NCBI GenBank assembly: GCA_016584495.1
Contig: WAID01000006.1
Location: 682,001 to 746,000, forward strand
DNA length: 64,000 nt
Direction of reading: 5' to 3'
Origin: Celoporthe dispersa
Taxonomy: Eukaryota > Ascomycota > Sordariomycetes > Diaporthales > Cryphonectriaceae
The notes beneath the pieces are model-generated. The model did no database searches. It saw nothing but the letters and a program-made list of their open reading frames with translations, and was not told the DNA's origin. A program made the position numbers and the translations under genes. This document shows positions 48,468-60,445 of the stretch, one piece after another; position 1 is the first letter of the stretch; every line of letters starts with the position of its first letter.

Positions 48468-49721
48468 GGTCTGTTGAATGATATCTAGATACACGAGAGA
48501 CTGTGGAACACGGCAGAGGCGACCTCACTTAGCTAGTCTAGAATCTGATGGTGACCAAAACCCCTCTTATAGTAGCTTTGCCATCTATCTCGCTGGTACG
48601 CCTGCGTTCTTGTATTAATTACGTGCCCCTGCAGCAGTGCCTCAATGTCCCCGTCATGTACCCAGCCAGCGCCCCAGGTAGAAGGACAGGATGGTTAGGG
48701 AGGGTGTGGAGGGTGTGGCAAATAATTTAGGATCGTGACCTCTAGTCAGCCTTGTAGAAGTGCCAACTCATTGATATCTCTGTGCATGTGCTGATGTCAA
48801 GGCAGAATGTTGGCGCCCCAAGGAACGCGCTACAGCTGCACTGCAGATCCCGTCCCAGAACGACAATGCTCGTGATGTCCCTTACCCACCCGTTGAGGGT
48901 TTATCAGGCGGTGGCGCTTCCTCCCGTGGGGGCCTTTTTGTGAGCAAAAGAAGATTAAAATAAAACAAGTAAATAAGATGCTTCAGGTTTGGTAGAGGGA
49001 CTGCATACCCTCAAAGAAGCCGGGGGGGGGGGCCGAAGGAGTGCGGCTCCTGAGTGGTCTGAACGTCTCGGCTCAATGAACCTCTTGCGATAATCAAGAG
49101 CTACATGGACTTGAGAGTAATAGGTAAGGTTTATGACATCTTTGGGGAGGGGTAAGGGGGTAGATCTTGCCGTGGAAATAATGGGAACCCACAATACAAT
49201 AAGCTATTTTCGACAACAAGTTTGAACACTGCCTCGCTACCATTGACCATTACGGCATATCCTGCGAGGCATCGATGGCTATGAACGGTCACGTTGAACA
49301 TAGCAAAAAGACGAAAACGAACAAATTTATCTATAGTAATAATGAGTACTCGCCTTGGGTGCTGGGATGGCGGGTCAGGTGTACACTGTTACAGTCACGG
49401 GTAACTATCACCAATTTTATCCCAGTAGATGACTGAATAGACATGGAGGGTAGAACTGGCCAAATCTCTGATGACCCGTCAATTGGAGGCATGGGTAAGT
49501 GTAACTTGGTTACACCGTTAGAGACCAATCCCGAAGGTGGTAAATCAACGAGAGCTGATCTCTACGCATGCTTCTTCAGAGGCAGACACAGATCATTCGA
49601 GGACTCAAAGTCGATCTGTAACCCCCCATAAGCATGCCTCAGTATTTATACTCATGTTTGTGAATCATACTCTTCCCAGTCTCGTTCGATTCTCGTCCCA
49701 TATCGAAGCCAATTTTCTCAG
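48468..49721. other. Intergenic 1.25 kb
   Basis: No gene seen. A G10 run lies near 49022, and the region is AT-richer than the coding parts. Confidence 0.55.
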
Positions 49722-50168
49722 TCAAGCAACCGGCACAGGGATCGTTACGCCAGAGACCACCGTCGGCTGTGTCCTCACCACCACATCATAGGCCGGCGGT
49801 CGAGCCTCCTCCACAGGCTGTCCCGTCTCGTTTCCACCCGCACCCTCTAAACCCCCATCCGCCTCCTCCTTCCTCGCGGATCCATATGGCGGCGGTGCCT
49901 CCCCAAGCTCGTTCAGGCCCTCACCATCTCCAGGTCCCGACATCCCCCGCCCGACCATCGCTCCCTCGCCTGTCGTCGGCTGGCGAGCCGGTGCGGTGCA
50001 CTCCAAGTCCTCGCCCCTTCGAGCTGCCGGTGTTCTCTGGGCCGCCTTCTTTCGCCGCCGGGCGCAGTACACGAGGCTGCCGGTCATGGACGCGGCGATA
50101 ATCATGACGAACGGGATGACGACGCAGATCCAGACTGCGATGTTGGTACGCCGTGCTTGGGATTCCAT
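49722..50168 (-). CDS. Small single-pass membrane protein with two PPxY motifs
   Basis: 148 residues, single exon. MESQARRTN is followed by one membrane span (IAVWICVVIPFVMIIAASMTG), then a basic CARRRKK and a Gly/Glu/Pro-rich tail with PPPY and PPAY motifs. PPxY binds WW domains, so the tail may recruit a Rsp5/Nedd4-type ubiquitin ligase, as yeast adaptors such as Bsd2 and Ear1 do. That function is inference. The frame is open further upstream, but this ATG directly precedes the membrane segment and upstream residues look non-coding. Confidence 0.65.
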   Translation of the reverse strand: MESQARRTNIAVWICVVIPFVMIIAASMTGSLVYCARRRKKAAQRTPAARRGEDLECTAPARQPTTGEGAMVGRGMSGPGDGEGLNELGEAPPPYGSARKEEADGGLEGAGGNETGQPVEEARPPAYDVVVRTQPTVVSGVTIPVPVA

Positions 50169-50907
50169 GTCGGGGCACGCGTGATGTGTATTCGTGCTTG
50201 GAGTTTTCTTTCTCTCTTTCTTTTCTTTAAAGAGTGAGGGGGTTTTCGAGGCTGGATTTGAGCTGTGGTGGCGGAACGACGGGTATCGACTGCTCGGTCG
50301 TATATTAATACATTGAACCATGGAAAAACAAGAATCGAGGTAGGGTAGCCAGTCAGCCGAGCGAGGTAGGCCTGTCAACGAGAGGAGCTCAAGCTTGACA
50401 TAAAGTTGGATTCGAGATGCTGTCGAGGTAGTCTCAGGAGTTGTGTTTCTTCTGGCCCATGGAGAAAGAGCGAAAGGAGTAAAAGCAAGAGGTGGCCATT
50501 TCCTCTGCATACTTAGGAGCAAGGGAAGTTTCGATCAACAAGGTTGTGACGTATACTTAAGTATCCGGCTGCTGTGCCCCCAAAACTTGAACGAGGTTGG
50601 AGTGAGTGGTCGACCAGCCAGGGAACAGAATTAAGGTGTCATCCCTTGCCTCGAAATTCATTCCGGATGCGTGCCAGAATGAAACCCATCGCGGATTGAG
50701 GAATAAGCCTAATCTCATTTCTTATTGCTATGAAGGGAGGAGTATTGAGAAACTTGTAATATTCTTTTTCTTCTTCTTATCTTCTTCATGCAGGCTCGTG
50801 ATTGTCTAAGACGTTTTAATACTCTGCTAGACCGCGGTCATTTTTTTTTGGGGGTTTCTTTCTCTCTTTTCTCTTCCTTTTCCTCCAATAATCTCCATCA
50901 CACTGAC
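50169..50907. other. Intergenic between PPxY gene and HET gene
   Basis: T-rich stretch 50760-50890 (a likely HET-gene terminator on the minus strand reads A-rich); no gene. Confidence 0.55.
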
Positions 50908-53096
50908 TCACATGAGGCAGACTGTTTGCAGATCTCGATCTCTCCAAAACTCCTCGCAAGATGTTTCGTAGGCTTCGGCCGCGTATGACAGGTTGACGGA
51001 GCCAATGCGCTCATAATAATGGCCGCCACGCTCACCTGTGCTGACGACAAGTAGGCCGAATCCCAATGAGCCATGTTGTAACTCAGACTCAGCGTCCAGT
51101 ACCGGCTTGGTTAAAATCAACATAGATAGTCCTCGTCTGAAGTGGATTGTGCCCTGGCCTTCATCAAAATCCGCCGACTCGATCTCGGTTGGAGTGTCCA
51201 AGCGTGCAAGGCGGATGAATGGCGGCAGACCATTCCGAGCCGTCAGGTCTTCCGAGGGGCCCTTGGTACCATGGCAATGCAGTGTCGATGGTAGATCCAT
51301 CAGGACGCCCTGGACCGTGATCGTCAAGCTAAGCTCATCGACACATACGTCCTGTGCGAGAACATGTCCTGCATTGTACAGCGGCCAGATCCTCAGACCG
51401 GCGGCATTGAGCCATGACCAGCTCGCTGTGGGCTCTAGCCTCCATCCAGACCGTTCCTGGGCGAAAGTCTCATCTTCAACCTTGGATAGAGCTCGTCCCT
51501 CCAACCGCTGCCACATCATCCCGCGCACCAGATCTGAAGTCCACAGCCCACAGACTAGGTGATCACCCGTCGCTTGCGCAAAGAGATCAGCCAGGCCGAG
51601 GATTCCCGCCAGTCGGTCAGTGGAATATGTCATGTGGCGGCGACTATAGTCCGCGAGGAGGTAGTACCAAGTCGTATATGGCTCGCCATTCTGGGCAGCC
51701 TCGTCGTTAGTCACTTGGAACCCGGCAGGCCCCAGAGGACGCAGCAGCTCCCAGACCGGCCCACTGACAGAGACGTCTCGATCCTCAGACTGTGCCTTGG
51801 TCAAGCACTCCCACTCCGTGTAGCTCTTTGTGAAGTGCACGATTCTGCGCGAGAGATAACGCTCTTGTAGGCACCACCCGCGCCGGGAGAGGACGCCGCT
51901 CTCAGCCTCGCCTGAAGGGATTCCGCGTAGTGCATGTAATTGCACCTCTCCTCCCCCTGTTGTATTTGAATGTGGGCTGTGCTTGTTGTACACTCTGCGG
52001 ATCTGACCTGCTCTCGCCAGGGGAAAACAACCTTTCCTCTGGCGACTCCGCGGAGGCTGCAGATATCGTGAGAAATGCGTTTGAATAGACGCCGCCCATC
52101 CGTCTCGTCTCCTTGTACCACTCATCTTTGCAATCCTGAAGAATGCACAGGGCATCAATCCAGAGGTATGGGATGCCAAGATACCTGCATACCCGGACCG
52201 CGTCGCGAAACAATGGGCTGAGCTGGTCAAGATCGATGCCTTCCATCCTCTGTGCGAGTGTATCTGTGGTTGTTTTGGATACAAGTTCTGGGTTGGGGCC
52301 CCAGCAGTACGTGAGCACCGCATACCTCCCCCTGTTTGTCAGATCCATCTATAAGCTTCAGGCTACCGGACGCTTCTGGCGAGGTGAGGTCTAGGATGCA
52401 GGATGGGAGTGCAGCGTCAGCGGCCCTGGGCTGATGTTCCGAACAACCTTCACACCGCCGGGACTCTTGAGCGTGCCGCGGATGACCCTGGAGGCAGTCG
52501 TCCAGCCACGCTCGAATGTGTGACAGGTCGCCTTGTCTGGCCATCGGACGGCCGCAGACATCGCCAGAGAGAGCCGCTGGAGAACCTGAACGTGGTTAAG
52601 AGGTTAGTTGGCTCCTCCAAAGTAATTCGAACCTTGTGTGTTTGTGTGTACGAGTGGTAGGACACTCACCATGAGCAGCAATGAGCTCAAAGGCATTCCC
52701 TTCAGGCCCCAGAAGTCTACGCCGAATGTCGTTAACCTCATGCACACTCATCTTATCCAGGCCACCACCTCGAGGTCGATAGTCAGCCACACAATAGTGA
52801 ACACCGGTCCTCTGACGGTGCAGCCAGAAGCCAAAGACATTTTCAGGATGGTCCTGCTCTGGCGCTGGGGGCTCAGTCTGTGTCAGGAGCCAGGCGCAAC
52901 AGGAACAGCCTTGCTGTGCTGTTTGTTCCAGCTCAGCACGACTTCCTTGGTGTGGGACAAAGTAGATTTGGCCATCTGAAGGCCAGATGCAGAAGGCTCT
53001 GGTACGGTCTTCGTATCTGAGCTCTGTGTGATGTGGTCCCTGAGGGGCATTGAATACATCGTGTGTAAAGACTTGAGTACAAGTGTCACAAGGCAT
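50908..53096 (-). CDS. HET-domain (heterokaryon incompatibility) protein, frame interrupted twice
   Basis: HET proteins trigger fungal allorecognition cell death or defence. Exon 1 53096-52670 has a Cys-rich start (MPCDTCTQVF), and exon 2 52585-50908 follows an 84-nt intron. The HET domain starts near residue 227: RYAVLTYCWG, then DAVRVCRYLGIPYLWIDALC and SNAFLTISAASAESPEE, ending near GIPSGEAESGVLSRRGWCLQ. A 370-residue C-terminal region of unknown fold includes LAGILGLADLF. Two breaks lie in C5 runs of the plus strand (52328-52332 and 51953-51957), each one base too long; corrected length 2103 nt, 700 residues. No NACHT, WD40 or ankyrin partner domain is attached. Confidence 0.85.
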
Positions 53097-54922
53097 GTTG
53101 AAGTCTCCGGGTTGAGATATTGCCAGCTTGGTGAGTAGAATCTTATGGAATGTTACAAGTTCAGGTGTAAAGAGGTAAATTTTTTTTTTAAAAAAGAAAT
53201 CAATGCTTCGTTGCTACCTTAAGTACACAAGCAAACAGGTAGGGTGCTTCTGCTGCTTGTTCCCTCGCGGCTCCTTTTAAGAATCTGACATCTTACTATG
53301 CCAGATAGATAATTCGCATCGTGGCCACTATGGATAGAGGCAGTTTGACTATGCTTATCCCTGGCAATTCTCTGAAGATCTTGTGATCATCAGGACTTTG
53401 TCAGTGGCAGCGCTGCCCAAAAGGACAAGTGGACCTAGCCCCATTTATTTAAACCGCATGAACAAGTGAAGTATAAAAACTGCTCCTTTTGGCTATGGAT
53501 ATATTCCCTTGTGATTCCGACCCAGCTCCTGCAGGGTGGGGCCACATTTTATAAGAACTGAAGGATGCCTGATTCCAGAGAGGGAAGACAAATCCAAGAA
53601 GTTTGACCACTTGGTTCTACTGGTCCTCGCACTGGGGTTGGCAGGTGCATTATCCAGGTCCTAATGATGTACTAAGGTATCTGACCTGACTTTTGAGAGG
53701 CATCAAGTCACCAGACTCAAGCAGCATCACAGTCTATCATACTGGTTGTCTATGAGCTCTCGGGGCCCCCAGCAATTTGATACTCACATCTAGACATTGA
53801 CTAGATCTGAATTCTGACTATAATAAGTGCCACTGGAAGATAGAGAAACAAGCTGTATGAAGTTCGCAGAATGTGATGAGTGGGATAAGGATATAAGATG
53901 AGTGAATGCTGGTGAAGCATGTGAGTTGTGATGCTTTCATAGTAATTACTAGTTGCTAAGAAATACTCAGGTACAGGTCATACTGAAGTATGCATGTGGG
54001 TCAAGGGGCCAGGGGGGGTAGCGCTGTAGAAAAGCCCTAACCTTGCATCAAAAAGTAGCTTTCGAGGTGCCAGACAATCTTGGGAAGCTTGAGAACCCAA
54101 AAAATGACGAGGCATACTTTATCTAAAAATTGTCAGTTGTCAAACTTCATTTTTGCGTGTATTACAGTGCCCGAAAATTGAGAATAGGAAAGGTCTGGGG
54201 GAGGGGAGGGGAGGGTTTGCGCTTCCCATGAATTGTCTTGCAGCCCTCCTTGGCCGCCCACTGCAATCGGTCACCCGTGTAACACTTCCATGCCCGCTCC
54301 TACGTGGTTTTGACGTCAGATGCTCGGTAGGCCGTTCTGTCTTGTTCTGCCTGCACAGTCCAAGGGTCCATACATCGTCCACCAGAGCACGAAACTCGAG
54401 AGAGGAGAAGAGAAAAGGGAAAACAGGAACGCACAACGTTTCTGGACTTAAACTGCTCTCTCAGCTTGGCGGCAGCTCCGGACGTCTCACAGAGAGAGCC
54501 CTCTGGCCATATTGTTTCCACTGGATTCCTCGAGCTGACCTCGGCATTCTCCCGACCTTGTCTCGCTCGGCATCGATCCTGCAGTCGGCCTCCTCACCAC
54601 CAGCTTTTCTGAACCCTTCGTCATCGAGAGGGTGTCCCAGGCTTGGATGAGTTCACGGGCTGTCCGGTGGGTCCGGGCTCTGCGGCAGGTGACATATACA
54701 TGAGCGAGCTGAGTTGTTTGAGGATATCACATTAGCCTCTCCGTGGCATCCGAACGGGAGTTTTCGTCGTCCGACTCGTCCGAGGTATGTAATCGCCCAC
54801 GATGTTTCCAAGGCCTGATTCTACCTTTTAAGAGCAAAGAGACGCCTTGGGCCATCATCCCGCAGGTTTCTCCTCCTCTTAATCACTATCCTCGCATTAT
54901 CCCGTCCCATACTGTACAGACC
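53097..54922. promoter_or_regulatory. 1.8 kb divergent HET/ARE2 region with probable ARE2 5' UTR intron
   Basis: AT-rich from 53150 to 54140. No gene. A donor GTATGT at 54785 and an AG at 54919-54920, just before the ARE2 start, suggest a spliced leader. Confidence 0.45.
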
Positions 54923-57221
54923 ATGTACATGCGGCCCCACACCATGACATCCGAAACGTTGACACTGCAGCAGATGGCCGACAAGGGCACCGCTGCGCCT
55001 GCAGATCTCTCGGCCCACCATGGCCGCAGCAGTGGTTCATCCAGCTCTCCACCGCAGGGCGGTGATTCATACATCAGCCTCCGTCACCCACAGCAGCAGT
55101 CCCTGAGAGAGGCCTTGCGATCTGCCAATGGCGGGGGAGGCGGCGGCATTCACACCCCGGGAGACAGCACCAGCGAGGAGGACTACGACGACTCCTCCAA
55201 GAAACCCGTGGCCGTGCTTCTGAGGAGGAGTGGTGGTGGTGAAAAGCACCCCAAGCCCAGAGAACCGCTGGCGAGGCTCGGCAGCAGCCTGAAAGATTCG
55301 GTCACCAGTGAGCCTTCGACTCCGATGAGCGACATGTCAGCCGAAGTTGGCAACCTCGAGGACGTGTCCTCCCTGAGAGGCACAAAGGTCTACACCGTTG
55401 CTTCGGACGACAAGGAGCTGCGGGCTATCCTGAGGCGGGGCATGCAGAGGGTAGGTGGAACAACATGATGAACTTGCACCCGAGGCAGGCACTGAGCTCA
55501 TTTTCTCCTCTCTCTCTCCCCCACAGGCCAAAGAATCCGAGTCCACCTCCAAGCGCAAGGCGAGGTTCAGGGATTATGTGTTTACGCAGAAGTTCAGCAC
55601 CTTTGACACGAGGAACGAGGTAGCCGCCACCAGCCCGTTCCATGGCTTCTTCACCCTGTTCTGGATCGCCGTCGCCATCTTCATGCTCAAGATAGGGGCA
55701 GAGAACTGGAAGAAGACGGGCAACCCTCTGGGCACCAACGATATCATGAAGTACATGTTCAAGCGGGATGTCGTGGTTCTCCTACTCTCTGACGGGATCA
55801 TGTGCGGGCTCACGGGCGTCAGCTGGATCCTGCAGCTCCTCATCTACAAGGACTACATGGACTGGGACGGCGCCGGCTGGATTGTCCAGAACCTGTGGCA
55901 GACCGTCTTCATCGGCGCCAATGTCGGCTGGACCCAGCTCCGGAGCTGGCCCTGGTCCCACACCGTCTTCTTTGTCCTCCATACCCTCGTGATGCTGATG
56001 AAGCAGCATTCCTACGCCTTCTACAACGGCCACCTGTCGACGGCCTACAAGACGCGGGAGGAGCTCCTGCGCAGGCTCAAACAGCTCGAGCAGATCGGAG
56101 CCTCCCAGTCGTCATTGTCACCAGCCCGGCCGACAGGCTCGGCTACGGGTCCGGACTACCTGAACCAACGACCCTCCGTGAACGAAATCAGACAGCGTCG
56201 ACAGTCCCTCCACCCAGGTTCCGATGACTTCAGCCAGGACCTCGAGGAGATCGAGGCCGCCATCGAGTCAGGCGAGCCACTTGACCTCGAGCAGATCCGG
56301 GTGTTTGAGAACATCATCCGGTGGGAGGTTGAGGGGCTCACCGAGGAGCTCACGGGCAAGTCGACATGCACAGAACGGGCGTACCCGAGAAACCTGACGT
56401 TGAGGAACCACTACCAATACATCGTCTTCCCGACCGTCGTGTACGAGCTCGAGTACCCTCGTGCCGAGAGCATCAGCTGGCGCTACGTCGGGGAGAAGGC
56501 CGCTGCCACGTTTGGGGTCATATTCGTGATGATCGCCATCTCCCAGGCCTTCATCTACCCGGTGGTGATGAGGACGGAGGCCATGAAGGAGACGGGCATG
56601 CCGCTGGCGGACCGGATGAGGGAGTTCCCGTGGATGCTGTCCGACCTGATCTTCCCGCTCATGATGGAGTACCTCCTGAGCTGGTACGTCATCTGGGAGG
56701 CCATCCTCAACCTCCTCGGCGAGGTCACCTATTTTGCCGACCGCGAGTTCTACGCCGACTGGTGGAACTCGGTGTCGTGGGACCAGTTCGCGAGGGACTG
56801 GAACCGGCCGGTCCACAACTTCCTGCTGCGGCATGTCTATCACTCCTCCATCTCGGCCATGAAAGTCAACAAGCACACGGCCACCCTGATTACCTTCTTC
56901 CTGTCGGCATGTGTGCATGAGCTGGTCATGTGGTGCATCTTCAAGAAGCTCAGGGGATATCTGCTGATGCTGCAGATGTTCCAGCTGCCGGTAAGTTGGT
57001 CTACCCGTCTATGCTCTCCCCGGCCTGTTATACAAATGTACAGAGGGGCACACGAACCGCCTCGCAAAAAGATTAGAGCCTGCTGACGAGTGGTCCGACA
57101 GCTTGTGCGACTGAGCCGGACCAAGTGGCTGAGGGGCAGACAGACACTCGGGAACGTCATCTTCTGGCTTGGCATCTTTACAGGGCCGTCAACCCTCTGT
57201 TCCCTGTACCTGATACTCTGA
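54923..57221 (+). CDS. ARE2: Sterol O-acyltransferase, ARE1/ARE2 (ACAT/MBOAT family)
   Basis: Esterifies ergosterol with fatty acyl-CoA in the ER for storage in lipid droplets. Exons 54923-55450, 55527-56990, 57102-57221 give 2112 nt, 703 residues, no frame break. The Ser/Gly-rich N-terminus (about 175 residues) is cytosolic. Multiple membrane spans follow, then the family motif FYADWWN (near 583), and the catalytic His in SACVHELVM (near 640). The last exon supplies the short C-terminal span ending LCSLYLIL. The start lies in MYMRPHTM; the third Met of that group (54944) is an alternative. Confidence 0.94.
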
Positions 57222-57668
57222 TCACCGCGGCCTGCTGGATAGAAACGGTGGGGATAACAGTAGACAGACAATGTTGATACCGGGTAATGGCTTGCAAAAT
57301 GCCTGTGCAGGCAGGTGATGACGATGATGATTTGCTGCAGACCCCAGATCCTGGGAAGGCGAGGGGGGGAGGGGGTGCGGGACGGGGCAGGGCTAGGGGC
57401 AGGCGGCCCTTGTGCGCTTCAGACCCCCTTTACCCCTGACCCCCTACTTAGCCAGCAGTGACGCCCCGGCCAAGACGCTAGTCCTGTTCTTGGCCTCCTA
57501 ATTCTCCGCGCAGCTGCCTCTGACGGAGCTTGCAAATGCAAGGTGGCTGAGAAAGTTTGACCTCAACCCGCCCCAAACAAAACTCCTCTGCTCAGACCAA
57601 AACGACCTCCATCCCCCCTCCCACCATCACACCCTCATCGCCAGCAAAGACCCATCTACTCAAAAAAG
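57222..57668. other. Short spacer ARE2 to SR protein gene
   Basis: G-rich stretch 57355-57420, then the leader of the next gene. No gene seen. Confidence 0.55.
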
Positions 57669-58959
57669 ATGTCTCGAGGAGGAACCACGCTCTACGTCAC
57701 TGGCTTCAGCCACGGCACTCGCGCCCGCGACCTAGCCTACGAGTTCGAACGGTAATTCCGATCCCTCCATTCCTCAGTCCAACCCCGATCAGCCTCCACC
57801 CTCCCACCACGCCCTTTTTCGCCCTCGCCCTCGTCCTCGTCGGAAGAAAACGTATTATCTCGCTATATCTGTCTCGCTGTCCTCCGTCGTGTCGTAACAC
57901 CCTCCGTCGTGCCTCCTTGCTTCCGCCTTAGCCCTCCTCGTCCTCCTTCGATCGAGCGGTTTGGCGAATGCCATCAGACCCAAAAGAGACGGACGTGTCA
58001 ATATGATTATCCATACACACGCTGTGGCCTTGCACCGGGCAAGTTGCCTGTCGACGATAGCCCCTCAGACAGAGCAGGAGCCCCGTGGGATGCTCTGCAG
58101 GACGATGATATTGCCACGCGACGAAATACCCACCTCATCCGTTTCCATACCGACTTGAAGATGCTGACGCGCGTCACACAGCTATGGCAGGCTCGTCCGC
58201 TGCGACATCCCGGCCCCTCGCTCTGCGAGCAGCAGACTGTAGGTCCTCCCCTTCTTCCTCATGATGGGGTTTGAGCTGAAAGATTTGCTGACAGCAGCCT
58301 CAGGTTCGCGTTTGTGGAGTACGAGGACCGTCGTGACGCCGAGGACGCCTACCATGAGATGCATAACAAGCGCATTGGTCGAGACGACCTCCTGAAGATC
58401 GAGGTAAGACGCCAGTGCCCAACCCCCCTCTTCCCCCCTTTTTTCTTCTCAATTATACGGAATGCTGATGCTTGTGCAGTGGGCTCGTACCCCCCCTCCG
58501 CCTCCTGGCGCTTCGACTCTGGACGCGAGCGTGACCGTGGCAGTGACCGTGGTGAACGCCGCGCTCCTCGATCTCCTCGACGCAGGTCTCTAGCCCTCGC
58601 CGCGCTCGCGACTACTCTCCCCGCAAGGATGATCGCCGTGACCGCGACCGTGACTACGACCGTGAGCGCCGGGACACCCGTGACCGCTCTCGCTCCCCCC
58701 GACCGTCGGTATGTAGCTCCAGGCTATCATGTCACGACTCAGGTATATAATACTAATATGGTAGATACAGCGACCGTGATGATCGTGACAAGGACTACAA
58801 GGACGATCGTGACGACCGGGACCGCCGCGACACTAATGGTGACGACCGCAAGGGTTCGCCTCTTTCCTTTCCCCACGACCCCACAGAACTGCGCTGACCG
58901 CTACTCTAGCCCTGGACAGCCCCCCTCCTGCTCATGATGACCTCGACACCGCGGAGTAG
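57669..58959 (+). CDS. SR-type splicing factor: one RRM plus Arg/Asp-Arg/Ser tail
   Basis: Exons 57669-57751, 58182-58238, 58304-58403, 58480-58708, 58771-58853, 58910-58959. The RRM has RNP2 LYVTGF and RNP1 FAFVEYED, with the rest split by three introns. Next comes WARTPPSASWRFDSG, the fungal SR linker, then RD/RS repeats and an acidic end (HDDLDTAE). Intron 1 is 430 nt while the others are 56-76 nt, and intron 4 has a perfect TACTAAT branch site. Exon 4 holds three frame problems: C8 read as C7 (58490-58496), one base missing near 58585-58592, and C5 read as C6 (58695-58700). Corrected length is 603 nt, 200 residues. Confidence 0.82.
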
Positions 58960-60445
58960 AGGACTGCTATGTTGACGGATCGAGAGGTTTCTGCTCTCTC
59001 CCCCTTCTCTACGGAACTAACAGAATGGAAATGCTTGGCCTATCTTGACTTCCTTGTGGAATCTTTTAGTTTCGATGCGGACTCTCGCGGACGATGACGG
59101 CGGCCGGGTTCGGGACGACTATCACATGCGGATGCGAGTCGATATAAAAACAAAACGGATCGGAAGACGGACACTGAAAGCAAACCCGCCTCGAATTAGC
59201 CAGACTGCAATTAATCAGCTTACTTTAGATCCTTTGTAAAAGAATGACAAGTTTGTTGGCGTTGGGCCTGACTCTCTATAGATGTTGCGCAAGATCTCCT
59301 CGTGCATGTAGTGACCGCTTCCTCAGAGGAGACTCGCGGGGTAGCTTGCGCTGGGATACCTGCCTGACATGGAACCTGCAGGTATCCATAGATGCCTTTC
59401 GCCAACGTTTCCGGGTGGCATCCGACATCAGATGTGTAGTATAGATAGGTAGCAGCCTCCTGACAAGGCTACTATCATAGCAGAAGACGATACCTACTAT
59501 GATGTATACAACCATAAAATACTTGGTGTGGGGCCAGGGGGAATCAGAGGGCGGGGTGTCACTCAAAAGCTTAGGGACATCAAGCCTGCGCCTTGTGCAA
59601 AGGGTCCCATCTCACTGAGCACAGTAGAGAGCAGTGAAGAATGGACTTTCAAGAGGCATTCACAGAGCCTCAACAACAGGGAGAGAGAGAGGGACAAGCC
59701 AGGTACAAAGTTCTGAATAGATATTGCTAGTTGGATTCAGCGCATCTCGTGTGTACGTATGTAATCCACGTCTCTCCGCGACCCCTCCGGTACTTCGCCT
59801 TCACCCTGCGGCCCCCCTCTCCCCCCTCCACCTCCTTTCAAGTTAAGAGCTAAGAGAAGAAAAACAAAAAAATAACACACCCCTGAAAAGGACAGAAGAC
59901 AACCCTGATCGTGACGCACGACACTCCATGAACCCCGTAGAAGAAAAAGACAGACCAGGACACCCCCCCCTTGACGAAACTTCCTAATTTGCCTGGAGGT
60001 GTTTGTCCAAAGAGCCGCTCTCACCGGCTCCATGCTCATGTGTAACGCCTCTGCCATGGAAACACCATAAAAAAAAAGAAGAACTAAACAATCCAGACAA
60101 GGAGTCAAAGGGGAGAGAATAAAAGAAAGAAAAAAAAATCAAGGCAAGAAATTAAATCAGGAACTAACCGAAGCAAAGGAAGTCAGGCGAACGGAACTAT
60201 GACAGTACAAGTGACAGAGATTCCAGCAGGGAATGGAAATGAACGCCCAGCTCGGCGCCGGTGGTATTAAGGCGCAAAACCCAGTGGCTGTGTTCTGTAA
60301 TCAGGGTGAGGAAGATGAGGGCTGTAGAGTCCACGAAGACGGCCGGCTCAGAGGGCCCAGCCCTCGACCTGCTGCGTTGAGGCAGAGAGGCCGATCAACA
60401 CATCCTTAGGTTGTAGAAGTCGTAGAGAGAACGCTTAGCCGGAGT
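58960..60445. other. Convergent intergenic region, SR gene and MAF1 3' ends
   Basis: 1.5 kb without recognisable gene. Short frames only; A-rich tracts at 59850-60150. Confidence 0.6.

Noticed and set aside
54140..54650. Short open frames on both strands upstream of ARE2
   Set aside because: No family resemblance, and they lie in the probable promoter and leader.
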